DNA of 64,000 bases from contig NZ_KB905899.1 of NCBI RefSeq assembly GCF_000381085.1, forward strand, positions 248,001-312,000, in the 5' to 3' direction. Source of the stretch: Thiomicrorhabdus arctica DSM 13458. Its GTDB lineage: Bacteria; Pseudomonadota; Gammaproteobacteria; Thiomicrospirales; Thiomicrospiraceae. Each line of letters begins with the position of its first letter. Within the stretch, counting starts at the first letter, position 1. Under the pieces are notes generated by a model. The model had not been told where the DNA came from. It made no database searches and saw only the letters and a list, made by a program, of their open reading frames with translations. Both the position numbers and the translations under genes were made by a program. Shown one piece after another: positions 31,583-41,871 of this stretch.

Positions 31583-33556
31583 ATGCTACATACGATTTTA
31601 ACTATAATCCTTGTTAGTCCTCTTATAGGCTCTTTGATTGCCGGTTTGTTTGGACGTCAGATAGGCCGTAGTGGTGCACATTTTGTGACAATTATAGGTG
31701 TTGCTATTTCTACGCTTTTGTCGGCTTACATTTTTAATATGTTTGTTCTTAACAGCACAGAAGCTTATAACGCAAGCCTATACACCTGGATGGTCTCTGA
31801 CGGTATTCGTTTCGAAATCGGCTTTATGATTGACCAACTATCCGCAACAATGATGTTGGTGGTGACGTTTGTCTCATTAATGGTACATATCTACACAGTA
31901 GGTTATATGGATCATGATGAAGATTATGATCATAATGACCCTTACTATCAGCGCTTTTTCAGCTATATTTCATTGTTTACTTTCTCGATGCTTTCCTTAG
32001 TGATGGCTAATAACTTTCTACAACTGTTCTTTGGTTGGGAAGCTGTTGGACTTGTTTCGTATTTATTGATTGGTTTCTATATGAAACGAGAGTCAGCGAT
32101 TCAGGCAAACCTAAAAGCATTCTTGGTCAACCGAATAGGTGATTTAGGATTTATTCTTGGGATCGCAGTGGTCTTCGTTTACTTCAATACCATGGACTAC
32201 AATGAATTCTTTGCTCAGTTAGCGGCAAATAAAGACGTTATGATCGAAGTCATTCCAGGCGTTGAATGGTCAATGATCACTTTGATGTTGATTCTTTTAT
32301 TTATTGGTGCGATGGGTAAATCAGCTCAAATGCCATTACATGTTTGGCTACCAGAATCAATGGAAGGCCCGACGCCTATTTCGGCCTTAATTCACGCAGC
32401 GACAATGGTTACAGCAGGGGTGTTCTTGATTGCACGTTTGTCTCCAGCCTTCGAACTGTCTGAAACAGCCTTGAGTGTGGTGTTGATTATTGGTGCGTTA
32501 ACAGCCTTTCTCATGGGATTGCTAGGGTTAGTACAGACAGACATTAAACGTGTCGTTGCTTACTCTACCTTATCTCAATTAGGTTATATGATTGCCGCAA
32601 TGGGTGCTTCTGCCTACGCTGCAGGTATGTTCCATGTGTTAACACATGCCTTCTTTAAAGCCCTGTTATTCCTTGCAGCGGGTTCAGTGATTATCGCAAT
32701 GCACCATAAGCAAGAAATTTCTGATATGGGTGGGCTTAAGAAATATATGCCAATCACTTATATCACGATGTTAATTGGTTCATTGGCATTGATTGGTTTC
32801 CCTGGATTTTCAGGATTCTTCTCAAAGGACAGTATCTTATTGTCACTTAATGAAGCTGAACGTTTTGGTTCCTCACTCGCTTATGTCTTATTGATGGCCG
32901 GAGTTTTTATCACGGCATTCTACAGTTTCCGTATGTTCTTCCTCGTGTTCCACGGTGAAGAAAGTGAATACGTGAAAACACATCAAATCAAAGAGTCACC
33001 ATGGGTGGTCACCGTGCCATTAATATTGTTGGCTATCCCGACCGTACTGATGGGTTTACCCATGTTTGAGCCGATGCTGACTGGTGCCTATTTTGGTGAT
33101 TCTATTTATGTTCAGCCCGCTAATGATGTGATGCTTGCAGTCTATACAACTTCTTTCAATGGTGTGATAGATTTTGTTGTCCATTCACTGCTGACGTTAC
33201 CCGTGATCTTAGCGCTATTAGGGGTGTTTTTAGCCTGGTTACTTTATGTCAAAGTGCCGACAATGCCAGCTAAGTTAAAGAAAATGTGTCCACGTGGCTT
33301 CTATGTATTAGATAGTGCCTATGGCTTTGACCGTTTGAATGACATCGTCTTCGTTGATGGTACGCGTAAGTTGGGTCACTTCTTTAGCCGTGTCGTTGAT
33401 ACTAAAATCATCGATGTTGGTATGGTCACCAACACCTTTATGACCGTCGCGAACTCGGCAAAAGTGTTACGTCAAACTCAGACAGGTTTCCTGTATCACT
33501 ATGCATTCGTCATGATTTTAGGTCTGCTAGTTATGCTAGTTTGGACACTTTGGTAA
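31583..33556 (+). CDS. nuoL: NADH-quinone oxidoreductase subunit L
   Basis: ND5-type antiporter-like subunit at the distal end of the membrane arm, with the long lateral helix at its C-terminus. Conserved parts include FFGWEAVGLVSYLLIGF, GKSAQMPLHVWLPESMEGPT, the channel lysine region QTDIKRVVAYSTLSQLGYM and FFKALLFLAAGSV. The ATG at 31583 is preferred over an upstream in-frame TTG because AAAGGA lies 10 nt before it; this gives 657 residues. Confidence 0.96.
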   Translation: MLHTILTIILVSPLIGSLIAGLFGRQIGRSGAHFVTIIGVAISTLLSAYIFNMFVLNSTEAYNASLYTWMVSDGIRFEIGFMIDQLSATMMLVVTFVSLMVHIYTVGYMDHDEDYDHNDPYYQRFFSYISLFTFSMLSLVMANNFLQLFFGWEAVGLVSYLLIGFYMKRESAIQANLKAFLVNRIGDLGFILGIAVVFVYFNTMDYNEFFAQLAANKDVMIEVIPGVEWSMITLMLILLFIGAMGKSAQMPLHVWLPESMEGPTPISALIHAATMVTAGVFLIARLSPAFELSETALSVVLIIGALTAFLMGLLGLVQTDIKRVVAYSTLSQLGYMIAAMGASAYAAGMFHVLTHAFFKALLFLAAGSVIIAMHHKQEISDMGGLKKYMPITYITMLIGSLALIGFPGFSGFFSKDSILLSLNEAERFGSSLAYVLLMAGVFITAFYSFRMFFLVFHGEESEYVKTHQIKESPWVVTVPLILLAIPTVLMGLPMFEPMLTGAYFGDSIYVQPANDVMLAVYTTSFNGVIDFVVHSLLTLPVILALLGVFLAWLLYVKVPTMPAKLKKMCPRGFYVLDSAYGFDRLNDIVFVDGTRKLGHFFSRVVDTKIIDVGMVTNTFMTVANSAKVLRQTQTGFLYHYAFVMILGLLVMLVWTLW

Positions 33557-33590
33557 TTAAAAAGAATAAGAAGAAAAGGGACTGGAATTC

Positions 33591-35105
33591 ATGCTAACAA
33601 GCTTTCCTATTTTAAGTACATTGATATGGCTACCTATTTTGGGTGGTCTGCTAGTACTATTTGCAGGTCGTAATAACGATACTGCGGCAAAATGGTTATC
33701 ACTTATAACCGTTGGGTTAACGTTTATTCTTTCAATTCCATTGTGGATTGGATTTGATAATTCGACGGCTTCTATGCAGTTTGTAGAACATATTGCATGG
33801 ATTCCCATGTTTAACATCAACTACCATTTAGGGGTTGATGGTCTGTCTATGCCTTTGGTATTACTTACCACATTTACACAAGTGTTAGTCGTTGCTTCTG
33901 CATGGGACGTGATTAAAGACCGTGTAGAACAATATATGGGTGCCTTCCTAATTATGGGTGGGATTATGGTCGGGGTATTTGTTGCACTCGACTCGATTCT
34001 GTTCTATGTATTCTGGGAAGCCCTATTAATTCCAATGTTTATCGTTATCGGTAAATGGGGTGGTCCGCGTCGAGTTTACGCAACATTGAAGTTCTTCCTA
34101 TATACCTTTTTAGGTTCAGTTTTCATGTTGGTTTCATTCCTATACATGTATTACCAATCAGGTAGCTTCTCAATTCTTGATTTCCAAGGTATGCATTTAG
34201 GCATGACGGCGCAAATTTTGATCTTCTTGGCATTCTTAGCAGCCTTCGCCGTTAAGATCCCAATGTTCCCTGTACATACGTGGTTGCCAGATGCACACGT
34301 TGAAGCGCCGACCGCTGGTTCAGTCGTCCTGGCTGCAATCATGTTGAAGATGGGGGGCTATGGTTTCGTTCGCTTCAGTTTGCCGATTACGCCGGATGCT
34401 TCCATGACTTTGGATTGGTTGGTCATTGCATTATCATTAATTGCGATTGTTTATATTGGAATCGTGGCGCTTGCACAAAATGATATGAAAAAATTAGTCG
34501 CTTACTCCTCAATTTCTCATATGGGTTTCGTTACACTCGGTATGTTCTTAGTGTATGACATCGTTCAGTCAACTGGTTCAATGCAAGGTGCACAGTTAGG
34601 TATGGAAGGGGCAATGGTCCAGATGATCTCTCATGGTTTCATCTCTGGTGCCATGTTCCTAGCGATTGGTGTGCTTTACGACCGAATGCATACGCGTGAA
34701 ATTTCAGCTTACAGTGGTGTGGTTAATAAAATGCCATGGTTCGTTCTGTTTGCAGTCATCTTCTCTATGGCGAATGTGGGTCTTCCAGGTACTTCTGGAT
34801 TCGTCGGTGAATTCATGGTTATCCTAAGTGCCTTCAAAGCAAACCTATGGTACGGAACACTGGCTGCGCTGACCTTGGTTATCGGTGCCGCGTATACGTT
34901 ATGGATGGTGAAACGTGTTTTCTTTGGTCCAGTGACTAATGAGAACGTCGAAAAGCTACAAGATTTAAATAAACGTGAGTTTGCCATTATGGCGACACTT
35001 GCAATTGCGATTATTGCACTGGGTGTGTTCCCAAGTCCATTAATGGAAGTCATGCATACTTCTGTTGAACAGTTACTTGTTCAAGCAACAACCTCTAAAC
35101 TTTAA
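33591..35105 (+). CDS. nuoM: NADH-quinone oxidoreductase subunit M
   Basis: ND4-type antiporter-like subunit. YHLGVDGLSMPLVLLTTF, FYVFWEALLIPMFIVIGKWG, FPVHTWLPDAHVEAPTAGSV and QNDMKKLVAYSSISHMGFV are all present, with the pumping glutamate and lysines. It has 504 residues. AAGGGA precedes the ATG. Confidence 0.97.
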   Translation: MLTSFPILSTLIWLPILGGLLVLFAGRNNDTAAKWLSLITVGLTFILSIPLWIGFDNSTASMQFVEHIAWIPMFNINYHLGVDGLSMPLVLLTTFTQVLVVASAWDVIKDRVEQYMGAFLIMGGIMVGVFVALDSILFYVFWEALLIPMFIVIGKWGGPRRVYATLKFFLYTFLGSVFMLVSFLYMYYQSGSFSILDFQGMHLGMTAQILIFLAFLAAFAVKIPMFPVHTWLPDAHVEAPTAGSVVLAAIMLKMGGYGFVRFSLPITPDASMTLDWLVIALSLIAIVYIGIVALAQNDMKKLVAYSSISHMGFVTLGMFLVYDIVQSTGSMQGAQLGMEGAMVQMISHGFISGAMFLAIGVLYDRMHTREISAYSGVVNKMPWFVLFAVIFSMANVGLPGTSGFVGEFMVILSAFKANLWYGTLAALTLVIGAAYTLWMVKRVFFGPVTNENVEKLQDLNKREFAIMATLAIAIIALGVFPSPLMEVMHTSVEQLLVQATTSKL

Positions 35106-35128
35106 TACGGAATAGGTGAGTTAACCAT

Positions 35129-36574
35129 ATGAATTTTGTGATTCCAGCATTTGCACCTGCTATACCAGAGATGGCGTTATTAGCGCTAATCTCTTTTATC
35201 TTGGTTGCAGATACCTTTTGGTCAAAACGTTATCAATTTGCTACCTATTATGCGACTCAGATCAGTTTAGTTGTCGTTGGTTATCTAATATTAAGCAGCT
35301 TTGCCACGACTCAAATCATTACCTTTGATGGCAGTTTTGTTCGCGATAGTTTTGCCGATATTCTCAAACTCTTTACCATTGCCATTTCAATGGGAATTTT
35401 CCTGTTTTCAAGAGAGTATCTGGTTCAGCATAAATTCTTCAGTGGCGAATATTTTGTTTTAGGCTTGTTTGGTGTACTAGGCATGTTTGTAATGATTTCA
35501 GCCCATAACATGATTACCATGTACCTTGGTCTAGAGATTATGTCACTGGCGATGATCGCTATGATCGCTCTGCGTAGAGATTGTGCGCATGCGGTAGAAG
35601 CCGCGCTTAAATACTTTATATTGGGTGCTTTAGCGACGGGAATGCTCTTATATGGTTTCTCAATGATCTATGGAGCAACCGGATCAATCACCTTCCCGGA
35701 AATGGCTGAGATTATTGCTTCCGGACAGGCTGATAGTGTTGTGCTTTCATTTGGTGTTGTTTTCGTGGTGATCGGTTTAGCATTTAAATTAGGTGCTGTT
35801 CCATTCCACATGTGGGTTCCAGATGTTTATCATGGCGCACCAACCGCTGTTACGTTATACATTGGTACCGCACCAAAAATTGCCGGTTTCGCAATGTTAT
35901 ATCGTCTGCTTGCAGAAGGTATGCCTGGTTTGATTGAAGATTGGCAGTCGCTCATCATAATGATTTCTATCTTATCGATGGTCATCGGTTCTATTGTCGC
36001 GATTGCACAGGACAATCTCAAACGTTTATTAGCCTATTCAGGTATCGGTCACATCGGTTTCTTATTACTAGGGGTAATCGCAGCGACGCCTGAAGGTTAT
36101 TCAGCGTCCATGTTCTATGTGATTATCTATGCGATCACGAGTGTTGCTGGTTTCGGAATGATTGTCACACTTTCTAGAACGGGTAAAGAATTCGATTTAA
36201 TATCAGACTTTAAAGGGCTAAACGTTCGTAATCCTTGGTTAGCGGTCATGATGTTGATTATTCTATTCTCAATGGCAGGGATTCCACCATTTGTTGGCTT
36301 CTGGGCAAAGATTGTCGTTATTGAAGAAGTCGTTAAGGCTGGTTTCACATGGCTTGCGGTTCTTGCCGTCATTATGGCCGTTATCAGTGCGTTCTATTAC
36401 TTGAAAGTCGTTAAGGCCATGTATTTTGATAAGCCTGAAGATGACTCTCCTCTAGAGCCTGTTAGTCCGAGTTTAACTTGGGCAGTAAGCTTTACTGCAA
36501 TTTTGTTGGTTGTGCTTGGGTTATTACCAAGTTCATTGATTGATCTTTGTTACCATAGTCTCAAAGCTCTTTAA
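35129..36574 (+). CDS. nuoN: NADH-quinone oxidoreductase subunit N
   Basis: ND2-type antiporter-like subunit, last of the complex I operon. It is recognised by YLGLEIMSLAMIAMIALRRD, AVPFHMWVPDVYHGAPTAVT and QDNLKRLLAYSGIGHIGFLL. It has 481 residues. A strong terminator follows at 36594-36615, then a DUF2818 gene. Confidence 0.97.
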   Translation: MNFVIPAFAPAIPEMALLALISFILVADTFWSKRYQFATYYATQISLVVVGYLILSSFATTQIITFDGSFVRDSFADILKLFTIAISMGIFLFSREYLVQHKFFSGEYFVLGLFGVLGMFVMISAHNMITMYLGLEIMSLAMIAMIALRRDCAHAVEAALKYFILGALATGMLLYGFSMIYGATGSITFPEMAEIIASGQADSVVLSFGVVFVVIGLAFKLGAVPFHMWVPDVYHGAPTAVTLYIGTAPKIAGFAMLYRLLAEGMPGLIEDWQSLIIMISILSMVIGSIVAIAQDNLKRLLAYSGIGHIGFLLLGVIAATPEGYSASMFYVIIYAITSVAGFGMIVTLSRTGKEFDLISDFKGLNVRNPWLAVMMLIILFSMAGIPPFVGFWAKIVVIEEVVKAGFTWLAVLAVIMAVISAFYYLKVVKAMYFDKPEDDSPLEPVSPSLTWAVSFTAILLVVLGLLPSSLIDLCYHSLKAL

Positions 36575-36593
36575 CCAAATCGTATTTAATGAG

Positions 36594-36615
36594 AGCCCGA
36601 TACTCGGGCTTTTTT
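36594..36615 (+). terminator. Terminator after the nuo operon
   Basis: AGCCCGA-TAC-TCGGGCT followed by T5. It stands between nuoN and the DUF2818 gene; some read-through to the latter is likely because no promoter is obvious. Confidence 0.88.
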
Positions 36616-36633
36616 AATTTAAGGATGTAAATC

Positions 36634-36954
36634 ATGGAATTAAATCAAGCTGTTTGGCTGTTACTCGTGACAGCAATCGTTTTAGCAAATATCCCTTTTA
36701 TCCTCAGTAATAGATTATTTTTATTTATTAAGGTGTCGCACAAGTCGATTGTTGTAAATTTAATCGAATGGTTCTCCTACTTCTTATTGACGGGTTTATT
36801 TGCATATCAACTTGAAAATAAGAGTATGGGGCACGTTTCTCCGCAAACTTGGGAGTTCTATACCATCACCTTATTCATGTTTATAATCTTCGCTTTTCCA
36901 GGGTTTATCTACCGTTATAACCTTAAGAAATTCCTAAAACAAAATAAAGTATAA
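36634..36954 (+). CDS. DUF2818 family membrane protein
   Basis: A 106-residue protein with three predicted helices (about 5-29, 40-59 and 72-95) and a basic tail. It is recognised as DUF2818, a family regularly found just downstream of nuoN in beta- and gammaproteobacteria. That location suggests a link to complex I assembly or stability; no function is proven as far as I know. AAGGA precedes the ATG. Confidence 0.85.
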   Translation: MELNQAVWLLLVTAIVLANIPFILSNRLFLFIKVSHKSIVVNLIEWFSYFLLTGLFAYQLENKSMGHVSPQTWEFYTITLFMFIIFAFPGFIYRYNLKKFLKQNKV

Positions 36955-36971
36955 ATAAGTGATGTTAGGGG

Positions 36972-36999
36972 TTGCGTAAATTCTATAACCCCCTATAAT
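36972..36999 (+). promoter_or_regulatory. Promoter of tRNA-fMet
   Basis: TTGCGT, 16 bp, TATAAT. The segment after the -10, ACGCCAC, is GC-rich and is identical to that after the -10 of tRNA-Pro (44204-44210), as expected for stringently controlled stable-RNA promoters. Confidence 0.7.
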
Positions 37000-37046
37000 A
37001 CGCCACATCGAAACGGGAAACACTCTTGGTTCGGTTTACAAATTGT

Positions 37047-37123
<77 letters not shown>

Positions 37124-37134
37124 CATTCTAAAAG

Positions 37135-37181
37135 CCTGATTTTCATACACTTTATGTGTTTTGAAGGTCAGGTTTTTTTTT
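37135..37181 (+). terminator. Terminator of tRNA-fMet
   Basis: CCTGA/TCAGG outer stem with an inner TCA..TGA and CAC..GTG arm, followed by T9 at 37173-37181. Confidence 0.75.
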
Positions 37182-37590
37182 GCCTAAAATTTGTCCTTGT
37201 GGGGAAAATTGTGGGTGCGTCGTTCGGGGTCTTATTTACATATTGCTGTAGATGCTGATGGGTAAAATGAGCATAACGCTTAACCATCTTATAATCAGAC
37301 CATCCACCCAATTCTTGAAGTACTTCTAAAGGCGTTCCTCTTTGAACATGCCAGGTTGCCCAGGTATGTCGTAGGTCAGCCAGCGTAGATGCCCAATGCC
37401 CGCTTTGTCGCAAGCCTTCTTAAAAGAGCCAGTATTCGCCCATCTAATGGATTTACTCTTGTAGATGAATACATTGTTGGGTGTTTATCTTTTTGTCTTC
37501 TAATGACCTCTATGGCGACTTCAGAGAGTGGAACGACAAAAGCTTGTTCACTCTTCAGAATGTCATATCCTTCAGTTCCTTAAATACATA
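37168..37590 (-). pseudogene. Tyrosine recombinase (phage-type integrase) remnant, copy 1
   Basis: The longest open piece (37168-37413, TTG start, 81 codons) encodes the catalytic C-terminus: DLRHTWATWHVQRGTPLEVL, GGWSDYKMVKRYAH, then the region of the catalytic Tyr. Upstream, up to about 37590, another frame still reads LKSEQAFVVPLS and IRRQKDKHP, typical of the preceding integrase region, but it is out of frame and a stop lies just before the open piece. The N-terminal half is gone. It sits 45 bp from tRNA-fMet, a usual integration target. It is the direct-repeat partner of the remnant at 43155-43950. Confidence 0.82.
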
Positions 37591-38171
37591 GATTGTTGAA
37601 CGAATGATTTGAAAGTTACAATTTCTGGTCGCTTAAAATAATGGTTAGTGAAAAGGGAAAAGGCGCTAAAGTGTAAACAACGAATATCCGAGGATGGCGG
37701 GCATTTAATGTTGAAAACGATATATTCTGATTTAAATGACTTAGATGAATCATTAAAAGCTGAGTCCCTTGCATATTTTAGAACGCTAGAAGAAGTCTAA
37801 CGAATAACCATTTTGCTTGGTTTGTTACTTATGAGTATAGGTATTCTTATAAGTAATAGAAATATGTGAAAGGCAAGTGCTTTCGTTTAGATGGGACTGA
37901 ACTTTTTAATTAAATTGTTCTAAGTATGTTGCCATTTTTACTTGATCACAACAAAGTGATGGATCCCGATTTTGGAATTTTTCACGCTACGAGAGGACTT
38001 TTATGGAGGTTCTTTTAGACAAAATATTTTTAGAGACTTCTGTGTAAAAACAGATTAATACGGCTGTTGATTTTTTCAACAACCGCCTAATAAGTTCAGG
38101 ATTGGGTGTTTAGAATGCCAAATGAGGCATTCGTAAAAATAACCCTGGTGTTCATTTGACTTGACGATATG
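37591..38171. other. Gene-free stretch between integrase remnant and eut module
   Basis: 581 bp, AT-rich, with no convincing gene. A 30-codon frame (37708-37800, MLKTIYSDLNDLDESLKAES) has no good ribosome site and no recognised family. A small hairpin (TGTTGA..TCAACA) lies near 38065-38082. It is probably decayed mobile-element DNA. Confidence 0.5.
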
Positions 38172-39596
38172 TTAGCTGGTCGAATTTTGATAGCTAACGT
38201 CTAATTCTGCTTGTGCTTTTGCCAACATTTCGAACTCTTCTTCTGCACTGTGTGCGACCAAATGGTTTTTGCTATAGCCAAAATAATAAGCCGCGCCAAT
38301 TGCAAATAAAATCATGGTGTAAAAGAAGGCTCTCGGATCAAAAGCATAAACGCCAGTTAATGCAATTAAAGACAACACTAATGCAATTCCAGATGTGAAG
38401 ATACCGCCGGGTGTTTTATAGGGACGTGGAAGGTCTGGTTGTTTGAGTCTTAAAACGATATGACTGTAAGCCATTAATGCATAAGAAACGGTTGCGCCAA
38501 CTACGGCCATGGCCAGAATCAAATCACCTTCTCCACTCAGCGAAACTAAAAACCCAAAAATCCCAGGAATAATAAGTGCACGTGCAGGTACCTTTTTATG
38601 CTCAGTGGTTAAAGACAGTGATCTTGGTAAATAACCTGCTCTTGAGAGTGCAAAAATCAAACGGCTATAACCGTAGATAATAGAGAAAAAAGACGCGATG
38701 AGTCCAGCGAGCCCTAAAACATTTACTAATGTCGCTAGATTCGCATTGCCATTGGCATTTAAGGCATCTACTAAAGGGACAGCGCTTTTACTAATCATGT
38801 CAGCACCCGCAGAACCTGCTAATAAAAAGACAACTAGTACAGCAGTGAACAATAAGAACAACATAGCTGCAATAATCCCTTTAGGGACATCTTTAGCTGG
38901 GTCTTTGGCTTCTTCTGCTGCTAAAGGAACACCTTCAATCGCTAAAAACAACCACATAGCAAAGGGTAATGCTGCCCAAACACCGTACCAACCTAAGGGT
39001 AAAAATTCAGAGGCTCCTATGGCTTCGGTCACTGGAATATTGAATAGATTTGCAGAATCAAAACTACTAAATAATACAACGCCAGTCGCAATAATAGCAA
39101 ATACGGCCAAACCGCTAATGATCATCATAATCTTTAACGCTTCACCCACTCCCATTAAATGAATGCCGACAAAGACTAGATAAAACATAGCATAGACCCA
39201 TATGCCATTAAAGCCTGTGAGCGCTTCAAACGCGGAGCCTATGAATATGACAATAGCGGCTGGTGCTAAAGCATATTCAATTAGAACAGCAAGTCCAGTC
39301 ATATAGCCTGCTGTTGAACCCAGGGCTTGACGAGAAAAACCATAGCCACCGCCTGCTGTTGGGATGGCGGATGACATCTCGGCTAGTGACAATACGAGGG
39401 TTAAGTACATAATAGCCATAAGAACCGCTGCAATGGCAAAGCCACCCCAGCCAGCTTGCGCTATTCCAAAATTCCAGCCTGCAAAATCACCGGAAATAAC
39501 ATAAGACACGCCCAATCCGGCCAGTAAAAACCAGCCTGCGGTGCCACTCTTAAGTTGCCGTTTAGCATAATATTCTTGATTTGTTTGTGTTTCCAT
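38172..39596 (-). CDS. eat: Ethanolamine permease (APC superfamily)
   Basis: Twelve-helix amino-acid/polyamine/organocation transporter. The N-terminal LLAGLGVSYVISGDFAGWNF and SAIPTAGGGYGFSRQALG are close to the Eat ethanolamine-permease group, and the gene is directly downstream of eutBC. The ATG at 39596 is chosen over one five codons earlier because GGAG lies 9 nt before it; this gives 474 residues. It is last in the module eutB-eutC-eat. Uptake of ethanolamine as nitrogen source is the likely role. Confidence 0.85.
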   Translation of the reverse strand: METQTNQEYYAKRQLKSGTAGWFLLAGLGVSYVISGDFAGWNFGIAQAGWGGFAIAAVLMAIMYLTLVLSLAEMSSAIPTAGGGYGFSRQALGSTAGYMTGLAVLIEYALAPAAIVIFIGSAFEALTGFNGIWVYAMFYLVFVGIHLMGVGEALKIMMIISGLAVFAIIATGVVLFSSFDSANLFNIPVTEAIGASEFLPLGWYGVWAALPFAMWLFLAIEGVPLAAEEAKDPAKDVPKGIIAAMLFLLFTAVLVVFLLAGSAGADMISKSAVPLVDALNANGNANLATLVNVLGLAGLIASFFSIIYGYSRLIFALSRAGYLPRSLSLTTEHKKVPARALIIPGIFGFLVSLSGEGDLILAMAVVGATVSYALMAYSHIVLRLKQPDLPRPYKTPGGIFTSGIALVLSLIALTGVYAFDPRAFFYTMILFAIGAAYYFGYSKNHLVAHSAEEEFEMLAKAQAELDVSYQNSTS

Positions 39597-39619
39597 AGCT
39601 CTAGACTCCATCGCTAAAA

Positions 39620-40468
39620 TTATTCAATTAAAAAATTTTTATTTTCTTCTTCATGTTCTATGGTTTTCTCATGGCTTCGATCCTTTAAGTTAACGCCTGA
39701 AAGTTTCAAGCGACGTGATTCTTGAATTAGATACAATGCTTTTTGACTTGCGTCTTTGAAAGCCAGTCCAGCAGGCCTTATATTTGAAATGCAATTTCTG
39801 TATGCATCATTCAGCCCTACCTTAGGTTGCCAAGTAAGATAGAGTCCTAGGCTATCTGGAGAGCTTAATCCAGGACGTTCTCCGATTAAAATAATGACGA
39901 GTTGTGCATTTAGGAGTTCGCCAATTTCATCGCCAATAGCCACTCGTCCTTGCTCAACGATGCATAAAGGCGCTATGCGAATATTGGTTAATGAGGGGGT
40001 GTTTCGAATATCCTTGAATAAAGTCCCTATAAATTTAGGGGTGTTTTGTTGAACTGCTTTGGAAGAAAGTCCATCCACTACAACAATGGCTAAGTCATAT
40101 TGAAAGTCATGCGCTTCAGAGTCCTGCATTAATCCCAAACGGGATATTTCATTCAGTCTTTTGCCTAAGTCTGGTCTTTGTAAGTAGGTCAAACGATCAT
40201 CAGCTTGACTGTGTAAGGTGAATAGTTTTGGCTGAGATTGCAGTGAACTTAATTGAATGGATAAGGATTGAACATCTAAGGGAAGGTGCACGGCATCCTT
40301 AGCTTGCGCATGAGCCAATTGAAACGCTAGCATCTCATGTGTGGGGAGACTGACCCCTGTTCTTCCTAAGCCAATTCTTGCGTCAGTAAACGCTCGAAGT
40401 ATCCGCCAGGGGTTTTCAACGGCTTCATCTGATGTGGTGGGGGGAGTTGATAAAGTTTTAGATTTCAT
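39620..40468 (-). CDS. eutC: Ethanolamine ammonia-lyase small subunit EutC
   Basis: Small subunit of the adenosylcobalamin enzyme that splits ethanolamine into acetaldehyde and ammonia. Recognised by NPWRILRAFTDARIGLGRTG, LPTHEMLAFQLAHAQAKDAV, the cobalamin-site stretch VVVDGLSSKAVQ and ILIGERPGLSSPDSLG. It has 282 residues. The start overlaps the eutB stop by 4 nt (ATGA). No microcompartment shell, eutA reactivase or aldehyde dehydrogenase gene is nearby. Confidence 0.95.
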   Translation of the reverse strand: MKSKTLSTPPTTSDEAVENPWRILRAFTDARIGLGRTGVSLPTHEMLAFQLAHAQAKDAVHLPLDVQSLSIQLSSLQSQPKLFTLHSQADDRLTYLQRPDLGKRLNEISRLGLMQDSEAHDFQYDLAIVVVDGLSSKAVQQNTPKFIGTLFKDIRNTPSLTNIRIAPLCIVEQGRVAIGDEIGELLNAQLVIILIGERPGLSSPDSLGLYLTWQPKVGLNDAYRNCISNIRPAGLAFKDASQKALYLIQESRRLKLSGVNLKDRSHEKTIEHEEENKNFLIE

Positions 40469-41871
40469 ACGCGCCCTTTTGGCAATGATTTTAAAGCGTG
40501 CTTAAAGACATTTGGGATGTCGTCAGGAAGAATGACTTGGTCAATATCTCTAAAAATAGCCATATCCATTAACCATTTTTCAAATTCAGGCGCAGCTTTT
40601 AACCCAAGCACTCGACGTGCGTAGAGTGCATCGTGAAAAGAGGTGGTTTGATAGTTGAGCATAATGTCGTCAGACCCAGGAATGCCCATTACAAAAGAAC
40701 AGCCAGCAACGCCTAAAAGAGTAAGGAGATTATCCATGTCATTTTGGTCGGCTTCAGCATGATTGGTGTAGCAGACATCGCATCCCATAGGAAGGCCTAA
40801 TAGCTTGCCACAAAAGTGGTCTTCTAATCCTGCACGGGTAATCTCCTTGCCGTCAAATAAGTATTCGGGCCCAATAAAACCCACAACCGTGTTCACTAAT
40901 AGCGGTGAAAATTTACGGGCAACTGCATAGGCTCGTGTTTCGCAGGTTTGCTGGTCGAGCCCATGATGCGCATTGGCTGAAAGAGAGCTACCTTGGCCTG
41001 TTTCAAAATACATGACATTATTACCAACCGTGCCACGGTTTAAAGATAGAGCGGCTTCCTGAGCCTCCGCGAGGGTATTTAAATTAAAGCCAAAACTGGT
41101 ATTTGTCGCCTCCGTTCCGCCAATGGACTGAAAGACTAAGTCTACTGGCGCACCCAGTTCAATAGCTTCTAATGTATTCGTTACATGGGTGAGTACGCAG
41201 GATTGGGTTGGAATTTGATAGGTTTGAATGACCTCATCCATGAGCTTCATCAATTTCACTGCTTGCGCAACACTGTCCGTGGCAGGGTTAATTCCGATGA
41301 CCGCATCACCACTGCCATAAAGCAGGCCATCTAAAATGCTGGCGGCGATGCCATTAACATCATCGGTTGGATGGTTGGGTTGCAAGCGCGTTGATAGGTG
41401 ATTTGGTAAGCCAATCGTATTACGAAAGGCCGTCGTGACATGGCATTTTTTAGCCACCAGAATTAAGTCTTGATTACGCATTATTTTACTAACAGCAGCG
41501 GCCATTTCTGGAGTAACGCCTAAGCAAATCTGTTTAAGAACTTCAGAAGTGGCCTTATCACTGAGCAGCCAGTTACGAAAATCACCAACTGTTAAATGAG
41601 AAATTGTAGAGAAAGCCTGTTCATCATGCTCGTCCAAGATTAAACGCGTAATTTCATCCGTTTCATAAGGAATAATAGTTTGGTTTAAAAATGTTTTAAG
41701 AGGTAAATCAGCGAGCGCCATTTGAGCTGCTGCACGATGTTCAGCTGACAGAGCGATCACTCCAGCGAGACGGTCTCCAGATCTTGCAGGAGTCGCTTTA
41801 GCCATCAAATCGCCAAGGTTTTTAAATTGGTAGCGATGCTTTCCTAAGGTGTATTGGTAATTTTGGCTCAT
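40465..41871 (-). CDS. eutB: Ethanolamine ammonia-lyase large subunit EutB
   Basis: Catalytic TIM-barrel subunit. Clear family motifs: GSGDAVIGINPATDS, FQSIGGTEATNTSFGFNL, YFETGQGSSLSANAHHG and CDVCYTNHAEADQNDMDNLL. It has 468 residues, a little longer than enterobacterial EutB. It is first in the minus-strand module. A 175-bp gap separates it from the divergent AraC regulator and should hold its promoter. Function depends on adenosylcobalamin supplied from elsewhere in the genome or from outside. Confidence 0.96.
   Translation of the reverse strand: MSQNYQYTLGKHRYQFKNLGDLMAKATPARSGDRLAGVIALSAEHRAAAQMALADLPLKTFLNQTIIPYETDEITRLILDEHDEQAFSTISHLTVGDFRNWLLSDKATSEVLKQICLGVTPEMAAAVSKIMRNQDLILVAKKCHVTTAFRNTIGLPNHLSTRLQPNHPTDDVNGIAASILDGLLYGSGDAVIGINPATDSVAQAVKLMKLMDEVIQTYQIPTQSCVLTHVTNTLEAIELGAPVDLVFQSIGGTEATNTSFGFNLNTLAEAQEAALSLNRGTVGNNVMYFETGQGSSLSANAHHGLDQQTCETRAYAVARKFSPLLVNTVVGFIGPEYLFDGKEITRAGLEDHFCGKLLGLPMGCDVCYTNHAEADQNDMDNLLTLLGVAGCSFVMGIPGSDDIMLNYQTTSFHDALYARRVLGLKAAPEFEKWLMDMAIFRDIDQVILPDDIPNVFKHALKSLPKGRV

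Noticed and set aside
37168-37413. The 81-codon integrase frame as an intact small gene
   Set aside because: It holds only the C-terminal catalytic part, begins at a TTG after an in-frame stop, and homologous sequence continues upstream in another frame.
37708-37800. A 30-codon small gene
   Set aside because: No ribosome site and no recognised family; it lies in decayed DNA.
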